Shown: in pieces, positions 8,816 to 17,598 of the stretch | Position numbering within the stretch: the stretch's first letter is position 1 | How the letters are laid out: every line of letters begins with the position of its first letter | From: Lachnospiraceae bacterium | GTDB lineage: Bacteria > Bacillota > Clostridia > Lachnospirales > Lachnospiraceae | Assembly (NCBI GenBank): GCA_022845955.1 | Contig: AP025576.1 | Span: 5,022,001 to 5,086,000 of the forward strand | Reading direction: 5' to 3' | DNA length: 64,000 nucleotides | The notes under the pieces: model-generated | Database searches by the model: none | Seen by the model: the letters and a program-made list of their open reading frames with translations, nothing else | What the model was told of the DNA's origin: nothing | Program-made: the position numbers and the translations under genes

Positions 8816-8852
8816 GGCGTCCCGTCCAAAGCTGCCGCTTTGCCGGGACGCC
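8816..8852 (-). terminator. Terminator after the Hsp20 pair
   Basis: GGCGTCCCG pairs with CGGGACGCC, with an inner CAAAG/CTTTG stem. On the minus strand TTTT follows. It lies below the stop codon of the second Hsp20 gene. Confidence 0.75.
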
Positions 8853-8918
8853 CTATATCGGAGGACTATGTCTGTACCAGGAAAAGCAGCCGCTCCTCTT
8901 ACCGGCCGCCTTTTTCCG

Positions 8919-9410
8919 TCAGCCGTCAATGGCGATATAATTGTGCTCTTCCACCGTCTTCTTTTCTTCTGCTTTGGGTATCGTAAGCTTCAGGATACCA
9001 TGCCTGAAGCTTGCTTTAATCTGTCCGCGTTCCACGTTTTCCCCTACATAGAAGGTACGGCTGCAGGATCCTTCATAACGTTCTTTGCGGATATATTTTC
9101 CGGTCTTTCCTTCGTCCTTGTCCAGGGTCTTTTCCGCATGGATGGTAAGGCAGCCGGGACAGCCCTGATAACCTTCCTCCAGTTCCACCCGGATTTCCTC
9201 TTTCTTAAAACCGGGCAGATCCACCACCAGCTCATAGGTTGTGTCCGTTTCACGGACATCCGTTTTCATAAGGCGGGACGCATTTTTGCCATAAAGCGGG
9301 TTTTTCCTGCCGAAGAACTCCTTGTTCCTCTTTTTTTCCCATTTATCATCGAACGGGAAATCCATAAAATCATCAAATAAGTTTTCACCAAATATGCTGG
9401 GCATCAACAT
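8919..9410 (-). CDS. Small heat shock protein Hsp20 (paralogue 2)
   Basis: 163 aa with an alpha-crystallin domain (about 50-150): TYELVVDLPGFKKEEIRVELEEG, and GILKLTIP near the end. It is an ATP-independent holdase that binds unfolded proteins. It starts MLMPSIFGEN, as its upstream neighbour does, with GGAGG eight bases before the ATG. A loop insert (QGCPGC) distinguishes it from the shorter paralogue. It lies 52 bp after the other Hsp20 gene and probably shares its heat-responsive promoter. Confidence 0.92.
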   Translation of the reverse strand: MLMPSIFGENLFDDFMDFPFDDKWEKKRNKEFFGRKNPLYGKNASRLMKTDVRETDTTYELVVDLPGFKKEEIRVELEEGYQGCPGCLTIHAEKTLDKDEGKTGKYIRKERYEGSCSRTFYVGENVERGQIKASFRHGILKLTIPKAEEKKTVEEHNYIAIDG

Positions 9411-9462
9411 ATGTCATTCCTCCATTCTTTTCCATATGCAATTCGTCCGCCGTTACCAGATA

Positions 9463-9882
9463 TTATCCCTCAATGGCAATGCATTTATTTTCTTCCGTCT
9501 TCGGCAGCGCTTCTTGCCTGGGTACGGTCAGCTTCAGGATACCATTTTCAAATTTTGCTTTAATATCCTCCTGTTTTACATCACTGCCCACGTAAAAGCT
9601 TCTGCTGCAGGAGCCCATGTAACGCTCTCTCCTGATATATTTTCCGTTTTCATCCTTCTCATCGTTATTTTTCTTCGTAGATGCGCTGATGGTAAGGTAC
9701 CCCTCCTTCAGCTCCGCTTTGATATCTTCTTTTTGAAAGCCGGGCATATCGATATCCATTTCATAGCTCCCGTCGCTTTCTCTGATATCGGTTTTCATCA
9801 GGCTGTTTTCACTGTAGCCTCCAAACGGGAATCTCATCCAGTCATCCAATAAATTTTCTCCAAAAATACTAGGCATCAACAT
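9463..9882 (-). CDS. Small heat shock protein Hsp20 (paralogue 1)
   Basis: 139 aa from the ATG at 9880-9882, preceded by AAGGAG. The frame stays open far upstream, but that extension runs through the promoter and is not protein. The alpha-crystallin domain (about 33-135) shows YEMDIDMPGFQKEDIKAEL and GILKLTVP. The start MLMPSIFGEN matches the neighbour, which points to tandem duplication. A sigma-A promoter with an overlapping CIRCE-like operator lies 250-290 bp upstream, which leaves a leader of about 240 bases. Confidence 0.92.
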   Translation of the reverse strand: MLMPSIFGENLLDDWMRFPFGGYSENSLMKTDIRESDGSYEMDIDMPGFQKEDIKAELKEGYLTISASTKKNNDEKDENGKYIRRERYMGSCSRSFYVGSDVKQEDIKAKFENGILKLTVPRQEALPKTEENKCIAIEG

Positions 9883-10132
9883 AATCAATCGCTCCTTTTC
9901 GTAAGTCGAATATCCCGCAGCAGGCTGCTGGGTATCCGGTTCTCGCGGCAGTCGCCAAATATCCATGAAAGCATGGCTGCCTGGCTCGCTGCCCGCGGAA
10001 ATAATATGGTTTCGTTTACAAGTTCGGAACGCGGGTACTGACTCTGCTTCGGTATAAAAAGGGATTGTCATCTTTCGATGCATCCTGCTTTTTGTATCTT
10101 TGGTTCTATGCCTTTCCCTTTGTTCTATATGT

Positions 10133-10161
10133 AATATAACACGCATTATCAGCAGAGTCAA
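10133..10161 (-). promoter_or_regulatory. Sigma-A promoter of the Hsp20 pair
   Basis: On the minus strand TTGACT (10156-10161) and TATATT (10133-10138) are exactly 17 bases apart. This is close to consensus. Confidence 0.8.
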
Positions 10162-10175
10162 GAGCCGAGTGCTAA
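10149..10175 (-). promoter_or_regulatory. CIRCE-like operator (HrcA type)
   Basis: On the minus strand TTAGCACTC (10167-10175) is a perfect left CIRCE half. Nine bases later CTCTGCTGA matches the right half GAGTGCTAA poorly (TGCT.A kept). It overlaps the -35 box, as CIRCE sites often do. HrcA repression is inferred. Confidence 0.6.
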
Positions 10176-10267
10176 ACAAATTATAAAAAAAGTGTGAAAC
10201 AAAAAGAAAGGGATGCAATCCCATAAAAAAACAGGCCGCTCCCATGTCCGTATTGTTTCTTTGCAGC

Positions 10268-10287
10268 GGTTCAGACTTGTCAGAACC
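10268..10287. repeat. Palindrome GGTTCAGAC-TT-GTCAGAACC
   Basis: Dyad with one mismatch pair. It shares its GTTC-A-GAC-NN-GTC-GAAC layout with the palindromes at 34998-35025 and 46410-46427. Confidence 0.5.
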
Positions 10288-10465
10288 ACTGCATCCGGCC
10301 AATCAAATCACCGCGCAGGCGGCCGGATACGGTTCTTTGTATCTATGATAAAATAAATATGGATATTCCCTTCAGAAAATTATATGATACTGTTATATGC
10401 GATGTACCGTTCCGGCACCTTTTTGTGCCATAACCACAGCAAAACCACTCAAACAGGAGACAGAA

Positions 10466-10972
10466 ATGAATATCAGACAGGAAACCCCAAAAGACTATGA
10501 CGAGGTATATCAGCTTATAAAATCAGCATTTGCCGCCGCAGAACACCGTGACGGCACGGAGCAGGATCTGGTTGCGGCCCTGCGTAAAAGCGCCGCTTTT
10601 GTGCCGGAGCTTTCCCTTGTTGCGGAGTCCGGCGGCAGGCTTGCCGGCCATATCCTTTTCACGGAAGCAAAGGTGGGCCAGGATATCGTATTGGTGCTTG
10701 CCCCTTTATCCGTATCCCCGAAATTCCAGAGACAGGGAGTCGGAACCGCCCTGATTCGGGAAGGGCACCGGATCGCCCGGGAAATGGGCTACCGGTATTC
10801 CCTTGTTCTGGGAAGCGAAACCTATTATCCCCGTTCAGGCTACCTTCCTGCCGCACAATTCGGGATCCAAATTCCTGACGGAATGCCCGAGGCCAACTTC
10901 ATGGCAATCCCTCTTCAGGAACAGGCCGGGCCGATCAGCGGGGCCGTGTCTTATGCAGAAGAATTTCGGTAA
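10466..10972 (+). CDS. GNAT family N-acetyltransferase
   Basis: 168 aa from the ATG at 10466, preceded by CAGGAG. An in-frame upstream extension lacks a ribosome binding site. It resembles the YhbS type: NIRQETPKDYDEVYQLIKSAF at the start, and the acetyl-CoA pyrophosphate loop RQGVGTALI about residues 95-103. GSETYYPRSGY follows, the usual YhbS-like stretch. The substrate is unknown. A stem-loop at 10986-11009 (GGTCTGCG with CGCAGACC) follows the stop codon but has no T run. Confidence 0.88.
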   Translation: MNIRQETPKDYDEVYQLIKSAFAAAEHRDGTEQDLVAALRKSAAFVPELSLVAESGGRLAGHILFTEAKVGQDIVLVLAPLSVSPKFQRQGVGTALIREGHRIAREMGYRYSLVLGSETYYPRSGYLPAAQFGIQIPDGMPEANFMAIPLQEQAGPISGAVSYAEEFR

Positions 10973-11141
10973 CAATGCAGTCAGGTCTGCGCCTTCACTG
11001 CGCAGACCGAGGCCGTAAGGAAGTGATTCAGGAGTGCCAAAAGCCATAGCCGAAGGCAGTTTCGGATGGATTTCGGCAGAAGCCGGGTAGGGACAAAAGC
11101 GTTACGGATATGACATATAAAGGTTGGGACACCGGGCGATA

Positions 11142-11912
11142 CTATCCTTTCCGTTCCAGGTAGTTCTCCATATATTCCCGTATCTTCCTGAACTGATCTG
11201 TCGTTACCGGATTTTGTGACTCGAAAGCCATCAGTCTGGGAAGGTATCCCTGCCGGTTTACGATACGCCGGCTTTCCGGGAATTGCAGCTCATACACAAG
11301 GGAAATGTGGCCCACCAGATGATCCACCGCCGTTTTTTTCAGACTGCGCAGTATGGCATGCTCTTCATAAAAGGCCGCCATCACCGCTTCCGATACCGTA
11401 CAGCTTCTGAGCTCCCGGGAAGACACATTATAAATCTCTTCCGGCGGGAAATCCACATTCACTTTCAGAATATCAATCTTATCCGCATCCCGCAGGATAT
11501 GGCAGAAGCGCTCCGTCCGTTCCTCCGGCATGGCAGGGATCCGGTAGGCGCTGTGATAGCGGACCGCATTCCAAAGCAGTGTATCCTCCGATTCCTCCCG
11601 GGTATACTCCCTGATTTTTCCCTGTCCAAAAAGAATCTGTGCCCCATATTCGGCATGATCAATGGAATCGGCATCGATAAAAGTCCCATAATTTTTCAGC
11701 TGTTCAAAGCGGCCCACATCGTGCAGCAGCCCCGTAAACCAGGCCAGATCCTGTTCTTCCTCTTCCATCCCGAGGGATTCGGCTATCTGCCGGCAAAGTC
11801 CGGCAACCCGGAAGGTATGCTCTATTTTCAGACGCACCTTTTCTTCCCCGGCATTATAATGGCTCACATATTCACGGAAAACGGCTTCCGTTTTCCTTCT
11901 GTCTATTTTCAT
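11142..11912 (-). CDS. HD domain phosphohydrolase
   Basis: 256 aa from the ATG at 11910-11912. A GTG seven codons earlier is possible but has no better ribosome binding site. Metal-binding HD residues are visible: H in IEHTFRVAGL, HD in GLLHDVGRFE, H in DHAEYGAQIL and D in ILRDADKIDIL. That layout marks a metal-dependent phosphohydrolase acting on a nucleotide or similar substrate. It lies 52 bp upstream of the ABC exporter's last stop codon in coordinate order and is on the same strand, so it may be read with that operon. The substrate is not known. Confidence 0.85.
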   Translation of the reverse strand: MKIDRRKTEAVFREYVSHYNAGEEKVRLKIEHTFRVAGLCRQIAESLGMEEEEQDLAWFTGLLHDVGRFEQLKNYGTFIDADSIDHAEYGAQILFGQGKIREYTREESEDTLLWNAVRYHSAYRIPAMPEERTERFCHILRDADKIDILKVNVDFPPEEIYNVSSRELRSCTVSEAVMAAFYEEHAILRSLKKTAVDHLVGHISLVYELQFPESRRIVNRQGYLPRLMAFESQNPVTTDQFRKIREYMENYLERKG

Positions 11913-11964
11913 CCTTTTTCCCTTTATCAGCACTGCTTACGTTTTGCGCAACAATATCCGGTGT

Positions 11965-13734
11965 TTACACCGCAAACTGGCTGTTATAAAGCTGTGCATA
12001 AAATCCTTCGGCCCTCAGCAGCTCTTCATGCCGTCCCTGTTCGATCACTTTCCCTTCCTTCATCACCAGAATCACATCCGCCTCCCGGATTGTGGAAAGC
12101 CGGTGGGCCACAATAAAGCTGGTCCTTCCTTCCATCAGACGGGCAAAGGCTTCCTGGATTTTCATTTCCGTCCTCGTATCGATGGAAGAGGTTGCTTCAT
12201 CCAGGATCAGCATAGGCGGCAGGCAAAGCATAACCCGTGTAATACACAGCAGCTGCTTCTGTCCCTGGGAGAGGCTTCCCCCATCCTCGGAAATCACCGT
12301 ATCATACCCTTCCGAAAGGCGCTTGATAAAGCTGTGGGCATGGGAAGCTTTTGCGGCGGCCACGATTTCCTCCTCCGCGGCATCCGGTTTTCCCATGGCA
12401 ATATTATCCCGGATGGTACCTGCCTTCAGCCAGGTATCCTGAAGCACCATACCGAAGCCGGTGCGAAGGCTGCTTCTTGTCATATCCCGGATATCGGTGC
12501 CGTCGATCCGTATGGCGCCGCTGTCCACATCATAAAAACGCATCAGCAGATTGATCATGGTCGTTTTTCCGCAGCCGGTGGGGCCAACGATTGCCACCCT
12601 CTGGCCCGGCTTCACCGTCAAATTAAAATCCTCAATCAGCTTCTGCTGCGGGGTATAAGAAAAATACACATGGGAGATATCCACATCCCCCCGGAAGGCA
12701 TTGCTTCCCTGAAGAACTGCCGCATCCGCCTTTTCCGGTACCTGCGGCTGCTCTTCGATCAAATCAAAAATCCGTCCGGCACAGGCCAGGGCGTTCTGCA
12801 GCTCGGTCACCACACCGGATATTTCATTAAAAGGCTTGGTGTACTGGTTCGCGTAGCTCAACAGACAGGATAAATCCCCGACGCTGAGCCGTCCCCCCAC
12901 CGCAAGCAGGGCGCCTGTCAGGCCCACTCCCGTATACACCACATTGTTCACGAAACGGGTGGCCGGATTGGTGATAGAGGAATAAAAAATAGCTTTCAGG
13001 GAGCACGTTTCCAGCCGGCTATTGATTTCGTCAAACTGCTCCATCGCTTTCTCTTCATGGCTGAACGCCTGCACGGTGCTCTGGTTTCCGATCATTTCAT
13101 CAATCAGCGCCGTCTGTTCCCCTCTGGTTTCCGACTGCAGCCGGAACATAGTAAAGGTCCGTTTGGCTATAAAGGCCGCCACAAAAAGGGACAGGGGCGT
13201 AATCAGCACCACCACAAACGTGATTCCCACATTGGTAGCCAGCATAAAAAGAATCGTTCCCACGATGGTCATAACTCCGGTAAAAAGCTGGGTAAAGCCC
13301 ATGAGCAGACCATCTGCAAACTGATCCACATCCGCAATTACGCGGCTTACGATTTCGCCATAGGAATGGCTGTCAATATACTTTAACGGAAGGATTTCTA
13401 TTTTCCGGAAAGCCTCGTTCCGGATATCCCTCACAATATGATAGGTCATTTTATTGTTGCAGATATTCATGATCCACTGCGCCAGGCCGGTAAAGGCTAT
13501 CGCTATGGCAATCTGCTTTAAAACAGCAGCTATCGCAGGAAAATCCACCCGGCCCTGTGCGATGATATGATCAATGGCCCGGCCCGTAAGCTTGGGCACA
13601 TACAGGGTCAGAGCCACACTCACTGCGGCCAGCACCAGGGATACTCCCAGATAAAACCAGTAAGGCTTCAGATACCGCAGAACTTTGACGAACGTTTCCT
13701 TCTGCGAGGATATTTTTTCTTTTCCCTTTGCCAT
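11965..13734 (-). CDS. ABC exporter half-transporter, catalytically complete subunit
   Basis: 589 aa: a six-helix membrane domain (about 1-320) fused to an ATPase domain (about 345-589). It has GPTGCGKTT (Walker A), the variant signature LSQGQKQLL and the Walker B/catalytic DEATSSID with its Glu present. The variant signature plus a complete Walker B matches the TM288-like partner of heterodimeric exporters. It starts two bases after the partner gene's stop codon, with GGAGG before the ATG. The pair exports an unknown substrate, possibly a drug or lipid. Confidence 0.92.
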   Translation of the reverse strand: MAKGKEKISSQKETFVKVLRYLKPYWFYLGVSLVLAAVSVALTLYVPKLTGRAIDHIIAQGRVDFPAIAAVLKQIAIAIAFTGLAQWIMNICNNKMTYHIVRDIRNEAFRKIEILPLKYIDSHSYGEIVSRVIADVDQFADGLLMGFTQLFTGVMTIVGTILFMLATNVGITFVVVLITPLSLFVAAFIAKRTFTMFRLQSETRGEQTALIDEMIGNQSTVQAFSHEEKAMEQFDEINSRLETCSLKAIFYSSITNPATRFVNNVVYTGVGLTGALLAVGGRLSVGDLSCLLSYANQYTKPFNEISGVVTELQNALACAGRIFDLIEEQPQVPEKADAAVLQGSNAFRGDVDISHVYFSYTPQQKLIEDFNLTVKPGQRVAIVGPTGCGKTTMINLLMRFYDVDSGAIRIDGTDIRDMTRSSLRTGFGMVLQDTWLKAGTIRDNIAMGKPDAAEEEIVAAAKASHAHSFIKRLSEGYDTVISEDGGSLSQGQKQLLCITRVMLCLPPMLILDEATSSIDTRTEMKIQEAFARLMEGRTSFIVAHRLSTIREADVILVMKEGKVIEQGRHEELLRAEGFYAQLYNSQFAV

Positions 13735-13736
13735 TC

Positions 13737-15515
13737 TTACGCCTCCTTTTCAAACTGGGAATAATAGATTTCCTGATAAGCCGGACAGTCCGAAAGAAGC
13801 TCCTCATGTGTGCCGATACCGGCCATTTCCCCGTCGTCCATAACGATAATCTGATCCGCATAACGGATGGAGGATGCCCTTTGGGAAACAAGAAACACCG
13901 TAGGCCCATCCTTCATCTCCTTAATTGCCTTGCGCAGTCTGGCATCCGTGGCAAAGTCCAGCGCGGATGCGCTGTCATCCAGAATCAGGATTTCCGGCAT
14001 TCTGACCAATGCCCTGGCAATGGTCAGGCGCTGCTTCTGTCCGCCGGAAAGGTTTTTTCCTCCCTGGGACACCGGTGCATCAAGACCGCCTTCTTTGGTA
14101 TCCACGAATTCCCTCGCCTGGGAAATATCCAGCGCACGGTAAATCTCCTCATCCGTCGCATCCTCTTTTCCCCAAAGCAGGTTTTCCCGGATTGTCCCTT
14201 TAAATAATACTGCCTTCTGCAGGACAACTCCCACTTTACGCCGCAGCTCCTCCAGCGGATAATCCTTCACGTTTTTCCCGCACACCAGAACCCGTCCTCT
14301 GGTCGCATCATAAAAACGGGGAATCAGGTTCACCAGGGAGGACTTTCCGGATCCCGTACCCCCGATAACGCCGATGGTCTGTCCCTTATATACCCTGAAA
14401 TCAATATCCGTCAGGGATTCCGCACCTGCATTTTTATAAGTAAGCCCTACCTTATCAAATACAACCACCGGTATCTCTTCTCTCCCGGATCCCACTGTTT
14501 TCTTTCCGTTTCCTCTGGAATCCCCTTTTTCTTTCCGTACCGCTCCCGCTGCCTGCCCCGGATCCGTCATACTGGAATGTATCTCAAAAATACTCTGGAT
14601 CCGGTTTCCGCAGGCAATCGCTTTGGTAATGGTAATAATCAGATTCGCCAGCTTGATAAGCTCCACCAGTATCTGAGACATATAATTTACCAGGGCCACC
14701 ACCGCCCCCTGCGTGATCGCGCCCCCTTCCACACGCCATGCCCCGGTCCAGATCAAAGCGATAATCGCCCCGTTAATAATAATATACGTAATCGGATTCA
14801 TCAGTGCCGAAATTTTTCCCACATGCTTCTGCATCCCGGTCAGCGCGTCATTGCACTCTTCAAACCGGCTGATTTCGCTCTCTTCCTTATTAAATGCCCT
14901 CAGCACACGCACACCGGTCAGGTTTTCCCGCGTGATCCCCAGAACCTTATCCAGCCCTCCCTGCACCTTTTTGTAAAGAGGCATGGTCAGCATCATAATC
15001 CCGAAAACCACCACAGAAAGCGCCGGTATCGTTACCACAAAAATAAGGGCCGCCTTAACATCTATTGTAAAAGCCATAACCATCGCCCCGAACACAATAA
15101 AAGGCGAACGAAGGAACAGACGCAGAACCATATTCACCCCGTTCTGCACCTGGTTCGAATCGCTGGTCATCCGTGTAATCAATGTGGACGTACCGATCGT
15201 ATCCATTTCCGAAAAAGAGAAGCTCTGGATATGCGCAAACAACGCATGCTTCATTTTGGCCGCAAACCCCACCGCCGCTTTCGCAGCAAAAAACTGAGCC
15301 GTTATCGAACACACCAGCCCGATAACTCCCAGCATAATCATCACAAAACACATCTTCCCGATATAGCCCCTGTCCCCATTACCGATACCGGTATCAATAA
15401 TAGCCGCCATAACCAACGGCACCAACAGCTCAAAAGACGCCTCCAACAGCTTAAAAAGCGGCGCCAGGACCGTCTCTTTCTTATAATCCTTCAAATAAAC
15501 CAGTAACTTTTTCAA
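13737..15515 (-). CDS. ABC exporter half-transporter, degenerate-site subunit
   Basis: 592 aa, membrane domain followed by ATPase domain, with GGTGSGKSS and LSGGQKQRL. The Walker B segment reads LILDDSASALD, so the catalytic Glu is replaced by Asp. That is the mark of the TM287-type subunit in asymmetric heterodimers. An insert rich in Gly, Lys and Ser lies before the ATPase domain (about 325-350). Translation starts at TTG (15513-15515), supported by AAGGAG seven bases upstream. The LysR gene at 15761 is divergent and may control this operon. Confidence 0.9.
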   Translation of the reverse strand: MKKLLVYLKDYKKETVLAPLFKLLEASFELLVPLVMAAIIDTGIGNGDRGYIGKMCFVMIMLGVIGLVCSITAQFFAAKAAVGFAAKMKHALFAHIQSFSFSEMDTIGTSTLITRMTSDSNQVQNGVNMVLRLFLRSPFIVFGAMVMAFTIDVKAALIFVVTIPALSVVVFGIMMLTMPLYKKVQGGLDKVLGITRENLTGVRVLRAFNKEESEISRFEECNDALTGMQKHVGKISALMNPITYIIINGAIIALIWTGAWRVEGGAITQGAVVALVNYMSQILVELIKLANLIITITKAIACGNRIQSIFEIHSSMTDPGQAAGAVRKEKGDSRGNGKKTVGSGREEIPVVVFDKVGLTYKNAGAESLTDIDFRVYKGQTIGVIGGTGSGKSSLVNLIPRFYDATRGRVLVCGKNVKDYPLEELRRKVGVVLQKAVLFKGTIRENLLWGKEDATDEEIYRALDISQAREFVDTKEGGLDAPVSQGGKNLSGGQKQRLTIARALVRMPEILILDDSASALDFATDARLRKAIKEMKDGPTVFLVSQRASSIRYADQIIVMDDGEMAGIGTHEELLSDCPAYQEIYYSQFEKEA

Positions 15516-15760
15516 ACCCTCACTCCTTCATCTCCCGCAGCATGCTCCTCTGCAGTCTCTCACACAATCCGGTATTATTCCATTGCCAAATTACTCCGTA
15601 TATCGTATCATAAAAATAAATATATGAAAATTATTATATTTATATATAATCCATACTTTTTTTCATATACCTAATTTCTCTATAACTTGTAACTCCGCTC
15701 CTGCCCCACATACCCCCAGCTTCGTGAGTCCGTGCCAGCCTCCCCCTCAGAAAGGAACAT

Positions 15761-16657
15761 ATGGATTTAAAACAACTCTCCTACTTTACTACCGTTGTAA
15801 AAGAAGGCACCATCTCCGGCGCCGCAAGAAAACTGAACCTGTCCCAACCTCCGCTCAGTACCCAGATGAAGCTTCTGGAAGAAGAATTCGGCTGTGTACT
15901 GTTTCAGCGTGGCTCACGGAAAATCCAGCTTACGGAAGCCGGGCAGCTTCTCTATGAAAGGGCCGTCACCATGCTGGAGCTGTCTGAGGTGACCCGGAAA
16001 GAACTGCTGGATTACCGCAACGGACTGACCGGCGCGCTGCGGCTGGGTGTGGTATCCTCGGTTGGCTGCAGCCTGCTGCCCGAATGGGTTGCCACCTTCC
16101 ATAAAGATTTCCCGGCCATCCGTTTTGAGCTGTTCGAAGCAAATACCTACCAGCTTCTGGAGCAGCTGCGTTCCAATTTGATCGAGCTTGCCATCATCCG
16201 CACGCCTTTTCACGGGGAGGGCTTTTCCTGCACCACGCTCTGTGAGGAACCTATGCTTGCCGTGGGAAACGGAATGTACTTTTCGGATATTCTTTCCGGC
16301 AAAGACACTTCCTCTCCCGATGGCACCATTTCCCTGGAAGCCGTGAGCCGTCTTCCGCTGATTATCTACCGCCGATGGGAAGCCCCTCTCCGGGAGGCCT
16401 TTGCCAGGGAAGGGCTTTCCCTCTCCTGCTTCTGCATAAACGATGACGCAAGAACCTCCGTCAACTGGGCGGACGCCGGCCTAGGCGTGGGAATCGTCCC
16501 CGCGTCTTCCCGTCCCCTCCTGCGCAATCCGCGGACAAAAGTATATGAAATAAGCGACAGCGGGCTTTTTACCAGCATTTCCGTCGTTCATAACAAAAAT
16601 GCATATTTGTCCGCTATCGCCAGAAGATTTGTCACCTGTTTACAGGAATTGTGTTAA
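15761..16657 (+). CDS. LysR family transcriptional regulator
   Basis: 298 aa. The N-terminal winged helix (1-60) contains AARKLNLSQPPLSTQMKLLEEEFG, followed by LF.RGSRKIQLTEAG. The rest is a periplasmic-binding-like effector domain. AAAGGA stands close before the ATG. It is divergent from the ABC exporter operon across an AT-rich 245-bp gap, the usual place for a LysR target. Its last 18 bases overlap the end of the convergent HAD gene. The effector is unknown. Confidence 0.92.
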   Translation: MDLKQLSYFTTVVKEGTISGAARKLNLSQPPLSTQMKLLEEEFGCVLFQRGSRKIQLTEAGQLLYERAVTMLELSEVTRKELLDYRNGLTGALRLGVVSSVGCSLLPEWVATFHKDFPAIRFELFEANTYQLLEQLRSNLIELAIIRTPFHGEGFSCTTLCEEPMLAVGNGMYFSDILSGKDTSSPDGTISLEAVSRLPLIIYRRWEAPLREAFAREGLSLSCFCINDDARTSVNWADAGLGVGIVPASSRPLLRNPRTKVYEISDSGLFTSISVVHNKNAYLSAIARRFVTCLQELC

Positions 16658-17320
16658 CTGTGCAAGACGTTCTATTTCTTTGTCAATCCGCAGCCCCAGG
16701 GGCCGTTCCTTCCCTGCCGGGTTAAACCAGCAGCATGCGATCCCCGCATTGTTGCCCCCCTGGATATCGGAGGTAAGGGAGTCGCCGATTATCATTGCCC
16801 TGTCTTTCTCAAATCCGTCAATATGGGCAAAGCAATACTCGAAAAATTCCATCTGCGGTTTCTGAAAACCAACCGCCTCGGACACAAAAATATCCTTCAT
16901 ATAGCGCTCGATACCGGAAAGCCTTAACCGGCTGCGCTGGGTGGCCTCCACCCCGTTGGTCACCACATAAAGGTCATATTTGGAATAAAGGTATTCCAGA
17001 ACCTCCCGGGCATTTTCCATCAGCTCATGCCCTTCCCCCAGAAGAAGCTGGTATTCCTTTTCAAAGGAAACGCCGTCCCCTTCAATTCCCAAATGCGCAA
17101 ACAGCCTGGAAAACCGGGTAAAAAGCAGGGTCTGCTTATCAATTTCCCCCCGTTCAAAGGCCTCCCACAGGCCATGGTTTATCCGGGAATACAGCTGATA
17201 GGTATCTTCCCCGGCTTCATAGCCGTTCTTTTCCATAGCGCGGTAAAAAGCGGACTTTTCCGCCGCCCCGAAATCCAGAAAGGTTCCGTCCATATCCAAT
17301 AGTAATGTTGTATATTCCAT
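16640..17320 (-). CDS. HAD hydrolase, YjjG-like
   Basis: 226 aa with HAD motifs in order: LLLDMDGTF (motif I), VVTNGV (motif II), KPQ...F (motif III Lys) and IIGDSLTSDIQGG (motif IV). Length and the NGLWEAFE/ATQRSRLRLSG region fit the YjjG family of nucleotidases that clear non-canonical pyrimidine nucleotides. The substrate is inferred from family only. GAGGAG precedes the ATG. It converges on the LysR gene with an 18-bp overlap. Confidence 0.85.
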   Translation of the reverse strand: MEYTTLLLDMDGTFLDFGAAEKSAFYRAMEKNGYEAGEDTYQLYSRINHGLWEAFERGEIDKQTLLFTRFSRLFAHLGIEGDGVSFEKEYQLLLGEGHELMENAREVLEYLYSKYDLYVVTNGVEATQRSRLRLSGIERYMKDIFVSEAVGFQKPQMEFFEYCFAHIDGFEKDRAMIIGDSLTSDIQGGNNAGIACCWFNPAGKERPLGLRIDKEIERLAQLTQFL

Positions 17321-17390
17321 ATATTTCTCCTCATGGGTATTATACTTTTATTCTATCTTATTCCCTGCAATTACGCAACGCAAACGCATA

Positions 17391-17437
17391 GCTCTCCCTA
17401 AGAAAGGCTCTCCCTAAGAAACGATACGCAGCGAAAC
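17391..17437. repeat. Short tandem repeats upstream of the ECF operon
   Basis: Two 16-bp units (GCTCTCCCTAAGAAAG and GCTCTCCCTAAGAAAC) stand in tandem. A 15-bp GATACGCAGCGAAAC and a GATAC restart follow. They lie 160-210 bp before the sigma factor gene. Function unknown. Confidence 0.7.
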
Positions 17438-17541
17438 GATACATAAAAGCCGGGACTGCCCTCCGCCCCGCAAACAGAAAGCGATGAATTCCGTATAACC
17501 TGCAGCAGTAACCGCATGATAAAAATTTTGTTCTCCCAAAA

Positions 17542-17567
17542 TGAACCCGGATGAAAGTCATGACGAA
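17542..17567 (+). promoter_or_regulatory. Candidate ECF-type promoter of the sigma operon
   Basis: TGAACC and CGAA stand 16 bases apart, similar in layout to ECF promoters such as SigW's TGAAAC-N16-CGTA. It lies about 32 bp before the start codon. Autoregulation is inference. Confidence 0.45.
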
Positions 17568-17598
17568 TATAGAGTAAGAGGGTACGGGAGGTGAGGAT

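Larger units (their letters stand above)
8561..8918. other. Intergenic region with three strong hairpins
   Basis: There is no gene. Three stem-loops stand in a row: 8643-8669 (GGCCCCGC with GCGGCGGGGTC), 8734-8811 (32-bp perfect arms) and 8816-8852 (the Hsp20 terminator). Confidence 0.8.
9883..10465. other. Hsp20 leader and divergent intergenic region
   Basis: No gene is seen. It contains the Hsp20 promoter/operator (10133-10175), a leader of about 240 bases with small hairpins (for example CCCGCAGC with GCTGCTGGG near 9910), a palindrome at 10268-10287 and the ribosome binding site of the GNAT gene. Confidence 0.7.

Noticed and set aside
9883-10302. In-frame upstream extension of the Hsp20 paralogue 1 reading frame
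   Set aside because: It runs through the promoter and CIRCE-like operator, and the ATG at 9880-9882 has a good ribosome binding site and matches the paralogue's start.
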